Of a stretch of 64,000 bases of DNA, positions 45,500-58,000 are shown in pieces. Position 1 is the stretch's first letter, and each line of letters begins with the position of its first letter. Origin of the DNA: Romanomermis culicivorax. Lineage: Eukaryota > Nematoda > Enoplea > Mermithida > Mermithidae. The notes below the pieces were generated by a model. That model worked only from the letters and a program-made list of their open reading frames with translations, did no database searches and was not told the origin of the DNA. The translations under genes were made by a program, and so were the position numbers. The stretch spans positions 930,001-994,000 of the forward strand of contig CAWUHX010000030.1 in assembly GCA_963922205.1 (NCBI GenBank), written 5' to 3'.

Positions 45500-48400
45500 A
45501 GTTGAGAGCTTGTCTTCCTGTAAGGTATCTAAGACTGATTATCGTGCCTGTGAAGCTATTCAATCAAACTGAATAGAGAGGGGCTCACTTGTCTGCTTAA
45601 GCTTAGTACTAAGGTGACAGGAACGTCTAGGTGTCTCTATTTTGTAGAAGTGAAGTAAGAGTTACTTTTGTAGTCGCATGGCGAGGAAGCGCAGGAATTA
45701 CTGGATCGTTTGCGTGACGGCATGTTGAGGCTGTAACTCTTGTTCTTTACAATAACTAGCGGCCACTCTACGAGGGAGCTAGAAAAGAATAAGGTTTTAG
45801 CTCTCAGAACGGCCAGAAGGAAAGATAGGTTGACTCAGAAGGGAATATATCTGGTCACCTATGTACTTAAGAGAGGGGATAACCCGTGTGTAAAGAGAGG
45901 GGAAAGTATACCCAAACTTTAGAAGTTAATGGGGCTAGACCTGGTTATTTGAACCAAAAGTAAATAAATTTTAATAAAATGGTGGATTTCCAACCATAAA
46001 AATAAAAGAATCGACGTGAGGATGTATGGATAAACCCGCCCAAAAGGGAATTTTATTTGGAGGTCAAGTCGGTTGTGCTAGTTTACAAACTTTGGATATG
46101 GGAGGGCTCGTAACCCACAAAGTCCTACTCACCAGGAGTAGCGCATGCAGTAGCTTAAGAATTAATAAGTAAAGGGGGACAACTTAAAGTAAACTTAGTG
46201 GGTGCAAATAGATAGGGACAAAATTAGTTTACAAACCAGATTACGCAAAGGGGATGCGCTATTACGCAATTGGCCTCACTCACTCACTAGGAGCAATTGC
46301 GAACTCTGAAAAGTGTGATGACTAGGCAGGAGGATCCCGGGAGGATGTCACTCGCATGTATGCTACAACTGTGCCCAAAACGGGAGTGCATGTTTTAGAC
46401 AGAATGGGAACTCTCCACGAGTATTATATACAGCTGGGGGCCGGGTTTCCATTCACTGAGATGAAGTGAGGATCGCAGGTCACCAGTTGGAGATAAAGAG
46501 CACCAGGTACCGTGGTGCTATTCTGACACACTCAGTCAGTAAAGGGGCATGGGGGTCCTTGGCCCAGCTGTGCCAAAATGGAGGTGGGGAAATGCAGGCT
46601 TCCTCCTATGAATCGAGGCTAGGCTCAACGCATCTTGAGATCAGGGGTACAGTCTGTCTCAAATAAATGAGTGTAAAGTGAGGAGTTAAGGCGGACTTAG
46701 TTGTAATGTGTTTAGGCGGACTCGAACACCTTCGCTTAGGCGGACTAGCGGCATATTATGCTAAGGGACAAACCAACAGAGGCGGACTCAGGATTAGGGG
46801 CCACTCAAGTGCGGACATTATTAGGCCAGCTAATGAAGGCGTTTGAGTGTAAAGAAATGATTACAGGGGGGTCTTTTACACTTAAGGCCCAACCAGTGGC
46901 TGTGCCGTAATTCCTGAGGAATTATTCTGGTGGGGACACTAAAAAAGATCATAGATGAGGAAGAAATGCGAGAATTTAGATAAGAAATTTACAAGAAGGT
47001 TGTCAACCCTTGCAGTTGTTAGACACAGGCAGTACCTACTGCAAATGCCTAACAGTTGCGTATGTTGAACAACCAACCCAGCTGAGGCTGAGTGTAAACC
47101 CCTTCGAACTTACAGTTAAAGCTTAGAAAGGTAGTCACGTGCTGATCCATCAGTGCCCCTACCCTTGCGGACAACTTGATCAGTATCATGGACCGAGTGC
47201 ATCTCAGGTTGAGTGAACATGTCTACTGATGTTTCCCAGGCACCAGTAACACACAGACACAACCCTTAAACAAGAGCCGTAGGTGAGAAGGTAATACTCC
47301 CATCAACACCTATGACTCAAGTGGCATCCCGAAAAACCCACAGTAACCCGGTGCTGACGTCAAAAGATGTGATATGCACCACCACACACTCGGTGCTGAC
47401 CTCAGGTAACTGGGATGTAAGTGCCATAGTCTCATATTGCAGTATGTACGCCAAAAAGTATGAGCCTACAGCTACAGACTTCTTACGGCAATACGGGGCA
47501 TGGCCATTGCTGACGCCAGAATAAGACTGTAAAGTCTTAATTCTGATACCGGAATAGAGACTTATCATTGTGGACATCAGTAGATAGGGCCCTAAGGCCA
47601 GCAACCTTGTTATGAAAATACGGAGCATTGCCGTTGCTGACGTCAAAAGGTAATAGCTGAGTCTCAGTTATCCTACAACAATGATATGAGATGCAGTTGT
47701 TGCAGACGCCAGATGTGCGGTTTGTAAGGCCTCACATCTCTGAACAACAATATGGTACATCATTGTTGCTGACGTCAAGGACTGAAGTCAGAATAGCTGA
47801 CCAGTCCTAGTGCAACAACACGAGCCTCTGCTGTTGCAGACGTCAGAAAGGTCACTATCCGCAATAACAACCTGCTACGTTGCCATTGCTGATGTCAGAG
47901 GTAGAGCCGGAGGGCCACCCACCCCTTAAAGCAACAGCAAGAGATGCAGCTGTTGCAGACGCAGGGGGAGGACACAGAGAACCATCAACCCCTTGAATGG
48001 CCACATGCTATGCGGCCATTGCTGATGTCAGAGACATGACCCCGCGAGTCACGCCTGAGTGCAACAGCAGCATGTGAGGTAGTTGCGGACGTCATAGGTA
48101 GGGTCGCTCAAGACACAGCACCTCATAACAACAACCCAATGAGTAGTTGTTGCTGTTGTCAGTGGTCAGGATAGGTAGGATCCCCACCACGTGCAACTAC
48201 CTAGAAACAGAAGAGAAAGAAAAAGAAGAAGACCGTACAGTAGTGGAAAAAATAATAAGAATGACCTACTGAAGGTTTGCCAACTATGAGGTATGTGTGA
48301 CCAATTAAGAAAAAGTTTTTTTTTGATAAATTTGAATAAAAGTGAAAAGAGAATGTTTTATTTGTTTTGGGTAGGAAAAAGGATAGATATTAATTTGTTT

Positions 48401-49540
48401 GTTGAGAAAAAGGGAGAAGAAAGAGAAAAAAAATGGGTTATTAGTTTTTATTTGAGTCGATTTTAGAGATAAGAAAATTTATTGGGTGAAAAAGTTATTA
48501 TAATTGGGTCACATGCTACGCATAGGAGACCGAGAAAATAAAAAGTAAAGTAAAAAAATAAAATTAGAGGCCCGAGAGATAAGCAATGTGATCTGCTAAG
48601 TACAGTGTTATATGTGTCAACAGTATAATTTTGGCTTGTTTGGCTGGAAAAATGAGCAACTTGGCTAGTGCTCAGTGAAGATAAGAAAAAGTTTGAAAAA
48701 GTGTGTTGACACACATACCGGACACAGATAACAAATCATGACCACACTTGACATCCAGAATCAAGAATGGAAGGTGTACTGTATCTCGTGATCAGAGATC
48801 CAGAAACCCTCAGGGGCTGTGAAAACCTCATGGGCTGTTATACTCAAGTACCCGTACCCAGGTATACTGTGGTTAGAGTACGTGCAAATCGCAGTCGTAC
48901 TGTAACCAAAAGGCCAATGGTGCTACAGTATCCTATCCGATCACACGCAGTGGATGGAGGCCCAAATTTTAAGGAGAAAAATGAAAATAAAAAGAAAAAG
49001 AAAGCTCAGAGGAGATTTAGGCAGAATACTCTATTTACTCAACTCTGGGAATTTATGACTCTTGGGGATCAACTCTGGGGAAAGATGGGACACCAGGGAA
49101 TGAACTAAAGCTTACGGGTGTGACTTGACTCATAAGGCATTAATTTACGCGCAAGAATCATTAATTTAATCACACGTGGGGCAAATCCCGACCTACAGTA
49201 ATTAAACTCTACTCAAATGCAGTGCTATCTGAGGTGGCATTAAACTCGAACATAAGGGCCTATTCCAACCTAAGGGGCAGTGTACCTTCTTACGGGCGTA
49301 TCCAACTTATATGAGGGCAAAAATTTCATCCTAAGGGTCAGTGATCCCACTTTGAATGCGAATCAGCAGACCTGAGAGAGGTTTCCCCACTCAAGTGGCG
49401 ATTCTCATGATCTGATGGAGGTTTCCCCACTCAAACCAAAATTTTACCTAATTGAAAGAGGTATCTCACTCAAAAGGGTAAAAGGTTCGTTCCTAAGGAC
49501 TGTGAAGTCAGACTTAAAGGTCGATTTTCCAGCCTTGGCA
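45500..49540 (-). other. Gypsy 5' leader, about 4 kb, non-coding
   Basis: No plausible ORF. It is unusually long for a retroelement leader and built largely of short repeats: TTAGGCGGACT-type units at about 46688-46815, the hairpin array at about 47350-48165 and GAGGTTTCCCCACTCAA units at about 49378-49440. Likely carries packaging and regulatory signals. Confidence 0.6.
47350..48165. repeat. Periodic hairpin array with GACGTC cores
   Basis: About 13 units, best from 47676 on, spaced 49-70 bp. Each has a short hairpin, a core of GC(T/A)GA(C/T)GTCAG type, and often a second hairpin. Stem sequences differ between units yet stay complementary: CAACAA/TTGTTG (47676), CAACAAT/ATTGTTG (47745), GCAACA/TGTTGC (47812), GCAACAGC/GCTGTTGC (47931), AATGGCC/GGCCATT (47996), CAACAAC/GTTGTTG (48129). 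Second hairpins include TAAGACT/AGTCTTA, AGATGTG/CACATCT and AGGACTG/CAGTCCT. Cores alternate between GCAGACG and GCTGA(C/T)GTC, hinting at a dimeric unit. Several contain TGACGTCA, the CRE palindrome. Confidence 0.75.
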
Positions 49541-50975
49541 TGTCACATTAAGTAGAAATTGGGAGCCAAGTCACATTAAACGAAGTGGTGATCAGTCACA
49601 TTGATAGGAAACCCATACCATATCCCATAGGTAAAATGGCCATGTCACTGGAAGTGGCATGCTGTGACCCCATTGGGTGGCTCCGTTATAGTTTATCTAC
49701 TTCGGGAACCCAAGCCAGCTGGTACTACCACAGGTAAACCTATGGTGTACCTCAGCCTTGTCCTAGGGTTATGCTGTAGAATAATGGACAACGCAGCCCG
49801 GTCCGGGGTGCCAATCCCTAGTCCTCATTCATTAGGAATGAGGGATGGTGCCATTCGAAGAATGGCGTACTGTAGGGGACCCGATTGTTAACCTAAATCC
49901 CCTTATTGGCCCTGACCTTAAGGGTCTGAGGGCTTTCTTAACTGAGGGTACTTCCAAGGGAAACTAGCTTAGGGGAGACTCCCACAAATATACCCTCAAC
50001 AATACTAATAACCCCTGAGAAGACTTACGAAACCTCTTCTCAAACTGCTCGGCGCTGGGCGATGGGTTCTGGGGTCAAACGGTGGGTCCTACGGACGGCA
50101 ACGAGCGGATACGGGAATCCGGGCGATTTGGCGTAGGGTAATGCGGCTGCGAATCAGCAGGTGGCGGTAATGGACGCTTCCTCGGCGAGGGCGACGGGGT
50201 TCTTCGATTAATGACGACGGGGACGGGTTCCTACGGTCGGGTTACTGTAGTGGTAGCATATATGTAGGCCGGAGGCGAGAATATGCTAATTTTATTCGAC
50301 GTGCGGCAAACGCAGTTGACAATATAAAAATATAATAAAAATCGGACGATGGCAAACGCGGACGCAAGGCTAAAAGACGAAACACCAGTTAGGCCCAAAA
50401 ATGAGTGACAAACTAACGAAACATGCCCTTTTAAACGGCTCCATAAACTACAGTATGCCTTGGGCGGAGTTAACACTCCCCCAAGCTAACTTCTGCAGCG
50501 GAAATCGTTGCAGAAGATGCCTATGGTCACATAGACATTTTCCAGTTCACAACGTTAAGCATTGGGGCAAGTTTTCACTCTCCATGCTTAACATAGGAAT
50601 GTCACTAGTGAGAATTTCAAACTAGTCGTTTCACATTGTGAAACGTCGCTAGTTTTTACTGATAAGAGGTGCACGTTGTGCTCCAATTACAGCGATGAGC
50701 TCGGAGAGCTTATCTCTAACGGAAATTCTTGACTAGCGGGTACATACCGTAGTCTACGTGTGCGATTGAAAATAATAAATCGAAACGGAAATAAAAGTGC
50801 GCAAACAGAAACAGAAACAAAACATAAAAATACACACATAAATTGCATGTAAAAAGTATAAAAACGAAACGCAAAATTGATGCAAATTACTGTAACACAA
50901 AACGTAATGAAAAACATAACGAAAAATTGTGATGTGAATCACGTGACGTTCGACGGAATTCGTCGGCACGTGACA
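49541..50975 (-). repeat. 5' LTR of the Gypsy element
   Basis: 1435 bp, ends TGTCAC / GTGACA. It contains two CACGTGAC motifs near 50939-50975. The terminal repeats match the other LTR and both elements share the GTCC duplication outside. Promoter and polyadenylation signals were not assigned. Confidence 0.93.
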
Positions 50976-52091
50976 GTCCATAAGATTAAAAACTTAATAA
51001 CGGACTTCATATATCAATGGAGTGAAAAAATTTTCAAACTGTCGTGAAAGTTTTGTCATGTCAAAAGAACAGGCTTTTAAGCAGTGAATGGTAAAAAATC
51101 TGAGAAATTCTCTGCACAAACCGAAAATTTTTGATGGAGAAGTTGTTGTTTTTGGATTTTTTACTCAGGGAATCGATCAAAGGTGAATTTTTGCGGTTTT
51201 TTAGAAAGTTAGAATGCCAAAATTTTCCGATACTTCTGCATAATTTACACCGATCCTTATTAAATTTACTCACACCATCGTGACATATTGAATGTAAATA
51301 CTGGGCTCGGCATATTTCTTCATTTTACATTCAAGTCTGTACACAAAACATATCGGAAAAGTTAAGCTACTGTTGAGCTGCATCTTCGACAATGGTATAA
51401 CATATTTAGTTGAACTACAGCTTAGGCTGCAGCTCAGCTGGGGCCCTTTGATGAAACCGGCCCCAAGCCCTATTCAGAAGTGAAAAATCTTAGGATTTTT
51501 GTCGCCGATTCCTAAGATTCAATAGACGACTGCACTTCGGAATTGGGCCTTATGGTTTACCAGTGACAAAAGTATTCTTTGCTCGTTAACTTCAAGATGG
51601 TGATTTCATGGCAGCAGTCGACCAATCACTGCAGGTAAAAATTTCACATCAGTGTTAGCTGCTACAACAGCAAAAAACAGAAACGGATTAATTCTCAGCG
51701 ATCAGCATATGAAAAAACTTTCAAAACAATACTGTAATTGCTGTGACATGTTGAGTCGTTTTTATCTCGAACAGAAAATACTTGTTCGGTGCAAAAATTC
51801 TTTTTAGCTACTTTCCGCAAGGTACGGTTAGACCCGTGCAGAAGAAATGCCGGCAGGTCTCAGAAAGATAAATACATTTTATTAGAAACCACGAGGTTAG
51901 TCTTGAAAACCGGAAGCGTAAAAGATACATCGAGAATATCAAAATTTGGACCCAAAGAAATGTTAGAAAAAAGAGCAAAAATACTGCGCGTAAAAACGGA
52001 TAAATACACAAACTAGTGGCGCGAAAAAATCCCTGGTACAAAAAACGACAAAGAAAAATATCGTGAGATTTGCTTAAAAATGTCGTGAGAT
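50976..52091. other. Gap between the Gypsy element and the Argonaute gene
   Basis: Probably includes the Argonaute 3' UTR; a minus-strand AATAAA lies near 51875. A family B repeat (51467-51548) and a relative of the 5637-5913 element (about 51345-51466) lie here. A plus-strand basic 75-codon frame at 51789-52016 has no recognised domain. Confidence 0.45.
51467..51548. repeat. Palindromic repeat family B, short copy
   Basis: GCCCTATTCAGAAGTG at the left and its imperfect complement CACTTCGGAATTGGGC at the right enclose AAATCTTAGGATTTTTGTCGCCG. A compact MITE-like unit of about 80 bp. Confidence 0.65.
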
Positions 52092-55000
52092 TCACATGAA
52101 GTACATGCGGTTGCGCAAAGATTCAGCGACAGTGGCGCCCCTGATCAAATCGTCTTCGGCAACGTTAGATTTACTGTCGCCGCCGCTGACGCTCGAGGCC
52201 ACATCGCTGCCCATTTCTCCACTGAAAATCAAAAAGCGCTTGCACAACATGATGAGTTATTACAACGGCGCTTCTAGAAGCACGAAAGTGAAACAGTCAT
52301 AAAATTGCAGTAAGAGAGGCAAAATCAGTGCATTGATTTCCAATTTCTCACTTTTGATACGCTAGCCCAATATGAATCTTCACGATATCTATCTACGTTT
52401 TTCTTAAAATGCTTCTGAATACCAATGGTGGAAAACATTTCGTATTCTTACGATTTTCTACTGAAACAAACGTCACATAGGAGTGGAAATTGGTGAATCT
52501 ACATAACTAACATTCCATTTTCAAGTCATAAATTTGCGGTTAAAGCTTTCAACATTTGTTTTCCTATTTGTATGGATTTTGTAACAACAAACTATTGTCG
52601 CATAAAATGTTGTGATTTTTATTTCAAAATTTTGTTAGAATACTGAACTTATGTCAAGTACAGTAATCCTTCACAATAGTTAATTCTTTGATACTCGGAA
52701 GCTGCTGCAATCAAGCTTCAGCTAACAGAGAAGTGAGTTTTTCCCAAATCAGTATAGGTCAACGCTTTTGGTAACGAATTTTCTGATACGTTTTTCTCAG
52801 CAAAAAAATCAGATTTTTGGTAGCTTAGCTTATTTTGGTTTGGCAACGTTTTTAAGAAATTTTAAATGTTAAAAATTGCCTTTCGTACATTGCTCCGTGC
52901 ATTTTTCAGAGGTTTCGTGTTTCACTAATTTCGAAGCGAAAATTTTTATTTTTGGTTAGAGTTGTTATTATAAGTGATAAAAAGTATGAAAATCTTCATC
53001 AAACAACTGGAAATTTTTTTCCCATGAAACATACGCGGCACAATCATTAATCGAAAAATCTAGACTGGAATCAAGATCTTTACAGATGGTGCTTGCTCAC
53101 TCACGTCATTCCCAACAAATGGCATCGAGCGCGAGTACAGGCCAAATCGGCGTAGTAGACGGGAGCTGGGATGCTGACTGACCTAGGGCAACGGCCGTAC
53201 ATGTGGCACAAATAATAAGTGACCATTTGTATTTCGTCGGCGGTGAAATTATTTTCGTCGTAGATGACGTGATAACGGGTGGGTCGACTGGTACCCTCAA
53301 CAGTTAACAATTTGTCGTCATCGATGTGTTAAAGAGTTTGGATGAGAACAAAAGTTTTGATAAATTATTCCGATAATTTTTGGAAAAATAAATGCTGATC
53401 CTGCACGTGCGCCTTGAGGATACTGATAAAATACACTGGTCATTCAAAATTTGCATAATAATCTAGGATTTAACTCTACTTAAGTCGCGATAATGTATCA
53501 AAGTATTAACTGTGAATTTCATAAACTACGTTCGCAATCTTTCTTTCCAAAAATTCATACGGGCATGAAATTAAATCAACCTCAGAAAACATGTTCGCAA
53601 TCTTGGTACAGGTACAAGATCTCACTTGAATGCCAAAATGGCTACACAAAAAGAAATCGAAACCGTTGGCCGTGGTGACCGAATGATCGACGACCGATCC
53701 GGGCGGCACGTTTCGACTTTTGCCCGACGAATCTTTACTATTCACCGGGAAAAGACGCGTGTGATGACGTTTTTGAACGACGATGAACGTAACTTTCGGC
53801 CGATATTCTTGGCTCAGCGTCAAACATGCTTCACGAATACCGCGCAATTCTTCACGCAAAACCTACGAGAAAAGAAAACGGAGAAAACGTGAAAAGACAT
53901 AAATGGTTGAGATGCTTAACTCAAATGTTAGAAATTTATTGATTTAAAATTGAAAAAGTCTTCCAGAGATGTGTAGTTTTAAATTGCAATCTGAATTTTC
54001 CCGTTTAGACGCACCCAATTCTAAATTTCAATCACAAATAACAAATAAGACTACTACTACATGAACCACTAATTCCTGAAAATTCACGTTTTTTCAGAGG
54101 AATGAAGCGGCCCTTTTTTTCTGGTCAGTAATAGTCTTTGAAAATCGATGGTTTTGCCAAAAGCTCCACTGCTAATTTGGCCGCATCAAATGCAAATAAA
54201 AGCTGTGAATTAAAAAATAGTTTCTCTGCTACTTGAATAGTAAATTCTGAATGATTAAATAATTACATCAAAGTGTAATTAAATATTGGCCTGGATTTTA
54301 TATTCGTTTAGTGAACAGTTTTCTCAAATCTGCACCTGAAATTTCAAAATAAAACATAAGCGCTTGTGGTGGAAGGATCACTAGAGTGAAAAATTGCGTG
54401 TTTATTCTAAAAAGAGAAGCTGGTATAAGCTCACACTGATGAGATAAAGTAACAAAGACTGACTTCCTGAAATTGACCTTCGGCCACACCGTCACGATAG
54501 ACCAAAATTCGTTCGGGTTTGACTTTTGACTCTGTAAAAAATGAAACCAATCGATCGCGGACCACGTCGACCAGATAGACGATAGCTTCTCGGCGGTGTT
54601 TCTGAATTTTGACCGAAGCAGCGTATCGCATCGGGCTGAGATCCGTATTGGTCACAATCTAAAAAAACAAGGACGGTACGGAGATTTTTTATATTAGCCT
54701 GCGAAATCCAAAATTGTCAAATTCTTCAATGAAATTTGATTTAAATACGGAGACACAGTATATGACTTAGTATGAAAACTATCTCACCGAAGCGATGGAC
54801 GGCGATCGCGTGTCAGTCGGCGAAGGATGAGTGACGTCGACACCCATAATCAAAGTCGGAACGTCGATCAAATATTTTTTGGCGCTGAAAATTCCGTTAA
54901 TAGAATTCTATCACTCCTTTCTAGTATTATTCGAAAAGCCTACACTTCGTCGGCCACCAGTTTGGAATTTATGCCGCCTAATTTCATGTTGATCTTTTGC

Positions 55001-58000
55001 GCTATATTCACGAACGCATTTTTGTTCATTGTTCGTTCCAAGACACATTGAGTCATGGTGCCGAGGACAATTTCGCCGACTCGTTTGATTTCGCCTAAAA
55101 TTGTGGACTTGAAAACCAAATAACATTTACAGATCGTACTGATGTACAGTCTGTAAAAATTTCATTTCAAGATTTTTCAGTCATGCAAAAATGTCTATAT
55201 CCCTAAGGATAAAAATAGCAGAAGAGCATATCATTGATTCTCACGTGCCAGTCATCGTCTTTCCTAGATCTACAAGTAAATTTTTTCAATATATCGATGA
55301 GGATCGTTCCGTATATCGTTCATGAGACTATTAAATAACCTGCAGACTACAAGAAATCCACGAATCGAACTTACAGTAGAATTGCGAGTTTTTCTGCGGA
55401 ATCAAAACCAATACTAAATCGCACGATTTTCCTTGGTTCGAAACCGCTTGAATCAACCGCCGGAAAACGCGTTCGACGCTTTCGATTCGCATTTCGGAAA
55501 ATTCCACTCGATCGGGCATACGGGGAACTTCAGTACCCATCTTTTGCAAACACTGCAATTGATTCATGACGTATTGTCTAGAAGAACGAGTTATTACGTA
55601 AATTTGATAAATCTACCGATAGAATTGAGTCAAACAAGGTGATAAATAATTGCGGACAATTACTTCGAGTGAAAAGTTCCCTACTTCATTTGACTCAATT
55701 ACGACGAATATGGGTGGGTGTCAATGGACTACGTTCTTACTCGGCCATTCGTTCCTTGCCGTTATTCAAAAATGAAATGACACCGATAGCTCGGGCCGAA
55801 CCGCCTAAGAAAAATCGTTCGTTGTCACAACGCCAAACACCGTCGACCGGTTGTACGACGCTTGCCTGGAAATGACTGATTCTGAAATAATCGGCATTCA
55901 GAATTTTTTCGAAAAACACCATTATGTGTAAGCAAACTACAGTAGACCCTTCTGGAAAATTATGTATTGATGTTGATCATTTTAGACAAAAACGTGCATC
56001 ATTTTATTTTTTGAACAATGGAAAGAAGTATGAGCGATGAGGTAGAGCTCATAGTTCAGGGTTTGATTTTTAGGCCAATTGGGAGCCATGGCTCTTTAAA
56101 ATTCTAATTGGCTCCTAAAAATTTAGCGGCACAAGCCAAATTGGTATGAAAAATTGAGGAATTTTAACATAATTTAGGGGTGTTTTCAGCTTCGAATTCC
56201 ACAAAATATCACCGCTTTAAGGAATTATATCATGCACAACAATGAGAGCTTTATGCATCTTGGACATGAAACACTCCTTTGATTTTCAAGCGTTCAAACT
56301 ATCAAAAACTATATTACACTGTTGCGTTCGGTCGACTCAGCAAGGTGATGTCACGTGACATCTTTAAAAAATTCTTGTGCAGGCACCAAAGAAGTGTCAG
56401 AAACAGCTAAAACGGTAGTTGTTGAAAAATTGGTCTCGCCTGTTCCTGGTAGAATCATACTGATGCACAATGTTTAATTTCTTGTAAAAGCTGAATTACT
56501 ATCAATACAGCAGAATGTATACGTTGTTATCTGAGCATTTCGCTCGATTAGACAAAGAACAGACAAAGGAACATGTAGAGCCTCACTATAAGATTGAATA
56601 TATTTTAAGTGAAATTGTAATACATATCATTGATTGAATAACAACTGCTCTGTGCATGATCGAAAATGTATTCAAAATGATTGATCTGTTATATGGGCTT
56701 CTACGGTGATTTGGAAGCGTGCTTTTGAATAAATTTGTTGAAAATTGTTTTTTATTACTACATTCGTCTACAAACATTTTAGTTTTGGCTCGTTGAAATT
56801 CTGATTGACCTGTAAAATTTTGATCTTAGGGGCCAATTGGCATGTGCAGAAAAAATTAAAAATAAAACCCTGGCCCATACATGCACGTGGGGGTTTGGAG
56901 GTGGATTTGATCCCAAGTAGATTTATATTGACCCCAGTAGATTCTTACTGACCCCTAGCAGATTTTACCCTCCCAACAATGATTGAGAAGACGACGAAGA
57001 AAATGAGCAGGAGAGATTTTTCACCACCACTTTAATCATTTTCATTATCAGCATCAAAAAGGTTCCCCCAAAATTCATGGGTTCCAAAACCTTGTCTTTT
57101 TCATTGAGGCAAGTTTGCACAATTGTCCAAAATAAAATAGATCGTTTTTGAATCATTTCACCACAATTGACCTTTGTCTAATCTTAGAAGGGTAAGCCTG
57201 TTGATGATTGGACTGGCCAGTTATCCATTTCCATCTTCCATTGTTGTGGCATAAATTGCTGGTAGCACGTCCATTTGGTGTTCATCATATTCCAGAATCA
57301 ATGACTTTTCTGACCGAATCCATTTTGATTACAGAAGTTTTTCAAAAACCTTAGCAACAATGATTCTCTTCGTAAACAAGATCCATATAAATACTCATCA
57401 AGTTCTATCCTAACCCAGAATCCAGGAATTTTGAAATTTCTGAATTTTTAAGTCCTACCTTTAATTAGAATTTAATTCAACCATGGCTCAGTATAGAGAT
57501 GGAGAAAAATACAAACAAAATGCACGATTAGTATTAAAACAAATACACATCAATTTACATTATGCAGGGTTAGTATATTTGATTTTTTACATTAGATTTT
57601 GATCCATTGTTATTCTGTACTGTCGTTTTTATAATTCAGTATATACAAGTTTACTTGATCACAAATGTGCACTAAAAATACAGAAAAATCAACTACTTTC
57701 ACATTTACTTTCACGCCTGTACAGCAAATAAAGATGTGCAAATTTAATTTCTTCTCAATAATGACTCCGTAATGGTTATAAAGCGGATTCGAAATTAATA
57801 CTTTTGATTGGGAAGATATAGATTGACCCCCAGCAGATTCTTGCTGAACCCTAGCAGATTTTACCCTTCCAACAATGATTGAGAAGACTACGAAGGAAAA
57901 TTAGCAGGAGAGAAGAGAAATTCGTCATAAAAATGGAAATAATGCTGTAGTTAAACAATTTTTCTGAACAAAGCATACTTGATTTCAAAGAAGTAACATT

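Larger units (their letters stand above)
34207..50975 (-). mobile_element. Gypsy-type LTR retroelement with envelope-like gene
   Basis: 16.8 kb on the minus strand, flanked by a GTCC duplication (34203-34206 and 50976-50979). Both LTRs are 1435 bp once a later insert is removed and differ at roughly 25 positions by eye (about 2 percent), so insertion is not very recent. Order along the coding strand: 5' LTR, about 4-kb leader, gag with an intron, envelope-like glycoprotein plus retropepsin, second retropepsin, RT-RNase H-integrase, 3' LTR. Single stops at 40875, 39807 and 37461 break one otherwise continuous frame. No primer-binding site adjacent to the 5' LTR was convincingly identified; the sequence there starts TGCCAAGGCTGG on the coding strand. 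No purine tract was seen beside the 3' LTR. Confidence 0.92.

Noticed and set aside
47350-48165. CRISPR array
   Set aside because: Although periodic, the units are diverged hairpins within a eukaryotic retroelement; no identical repeats with unique spacers.
49532-49540. Primer-binding site directly after the 5' LTR
   Set aside because: The coding strand begins TGCCAAGGCTGG; a TGG occurs only nine bases in and the following sequence does not resemble a tRNA 3' end.
52096-52302. 68-codon plus-strand frame
   Set aside because: Shadow of the Argonaute C-terminal exon, which ends in the family-typical MYF tail on the minus strand.
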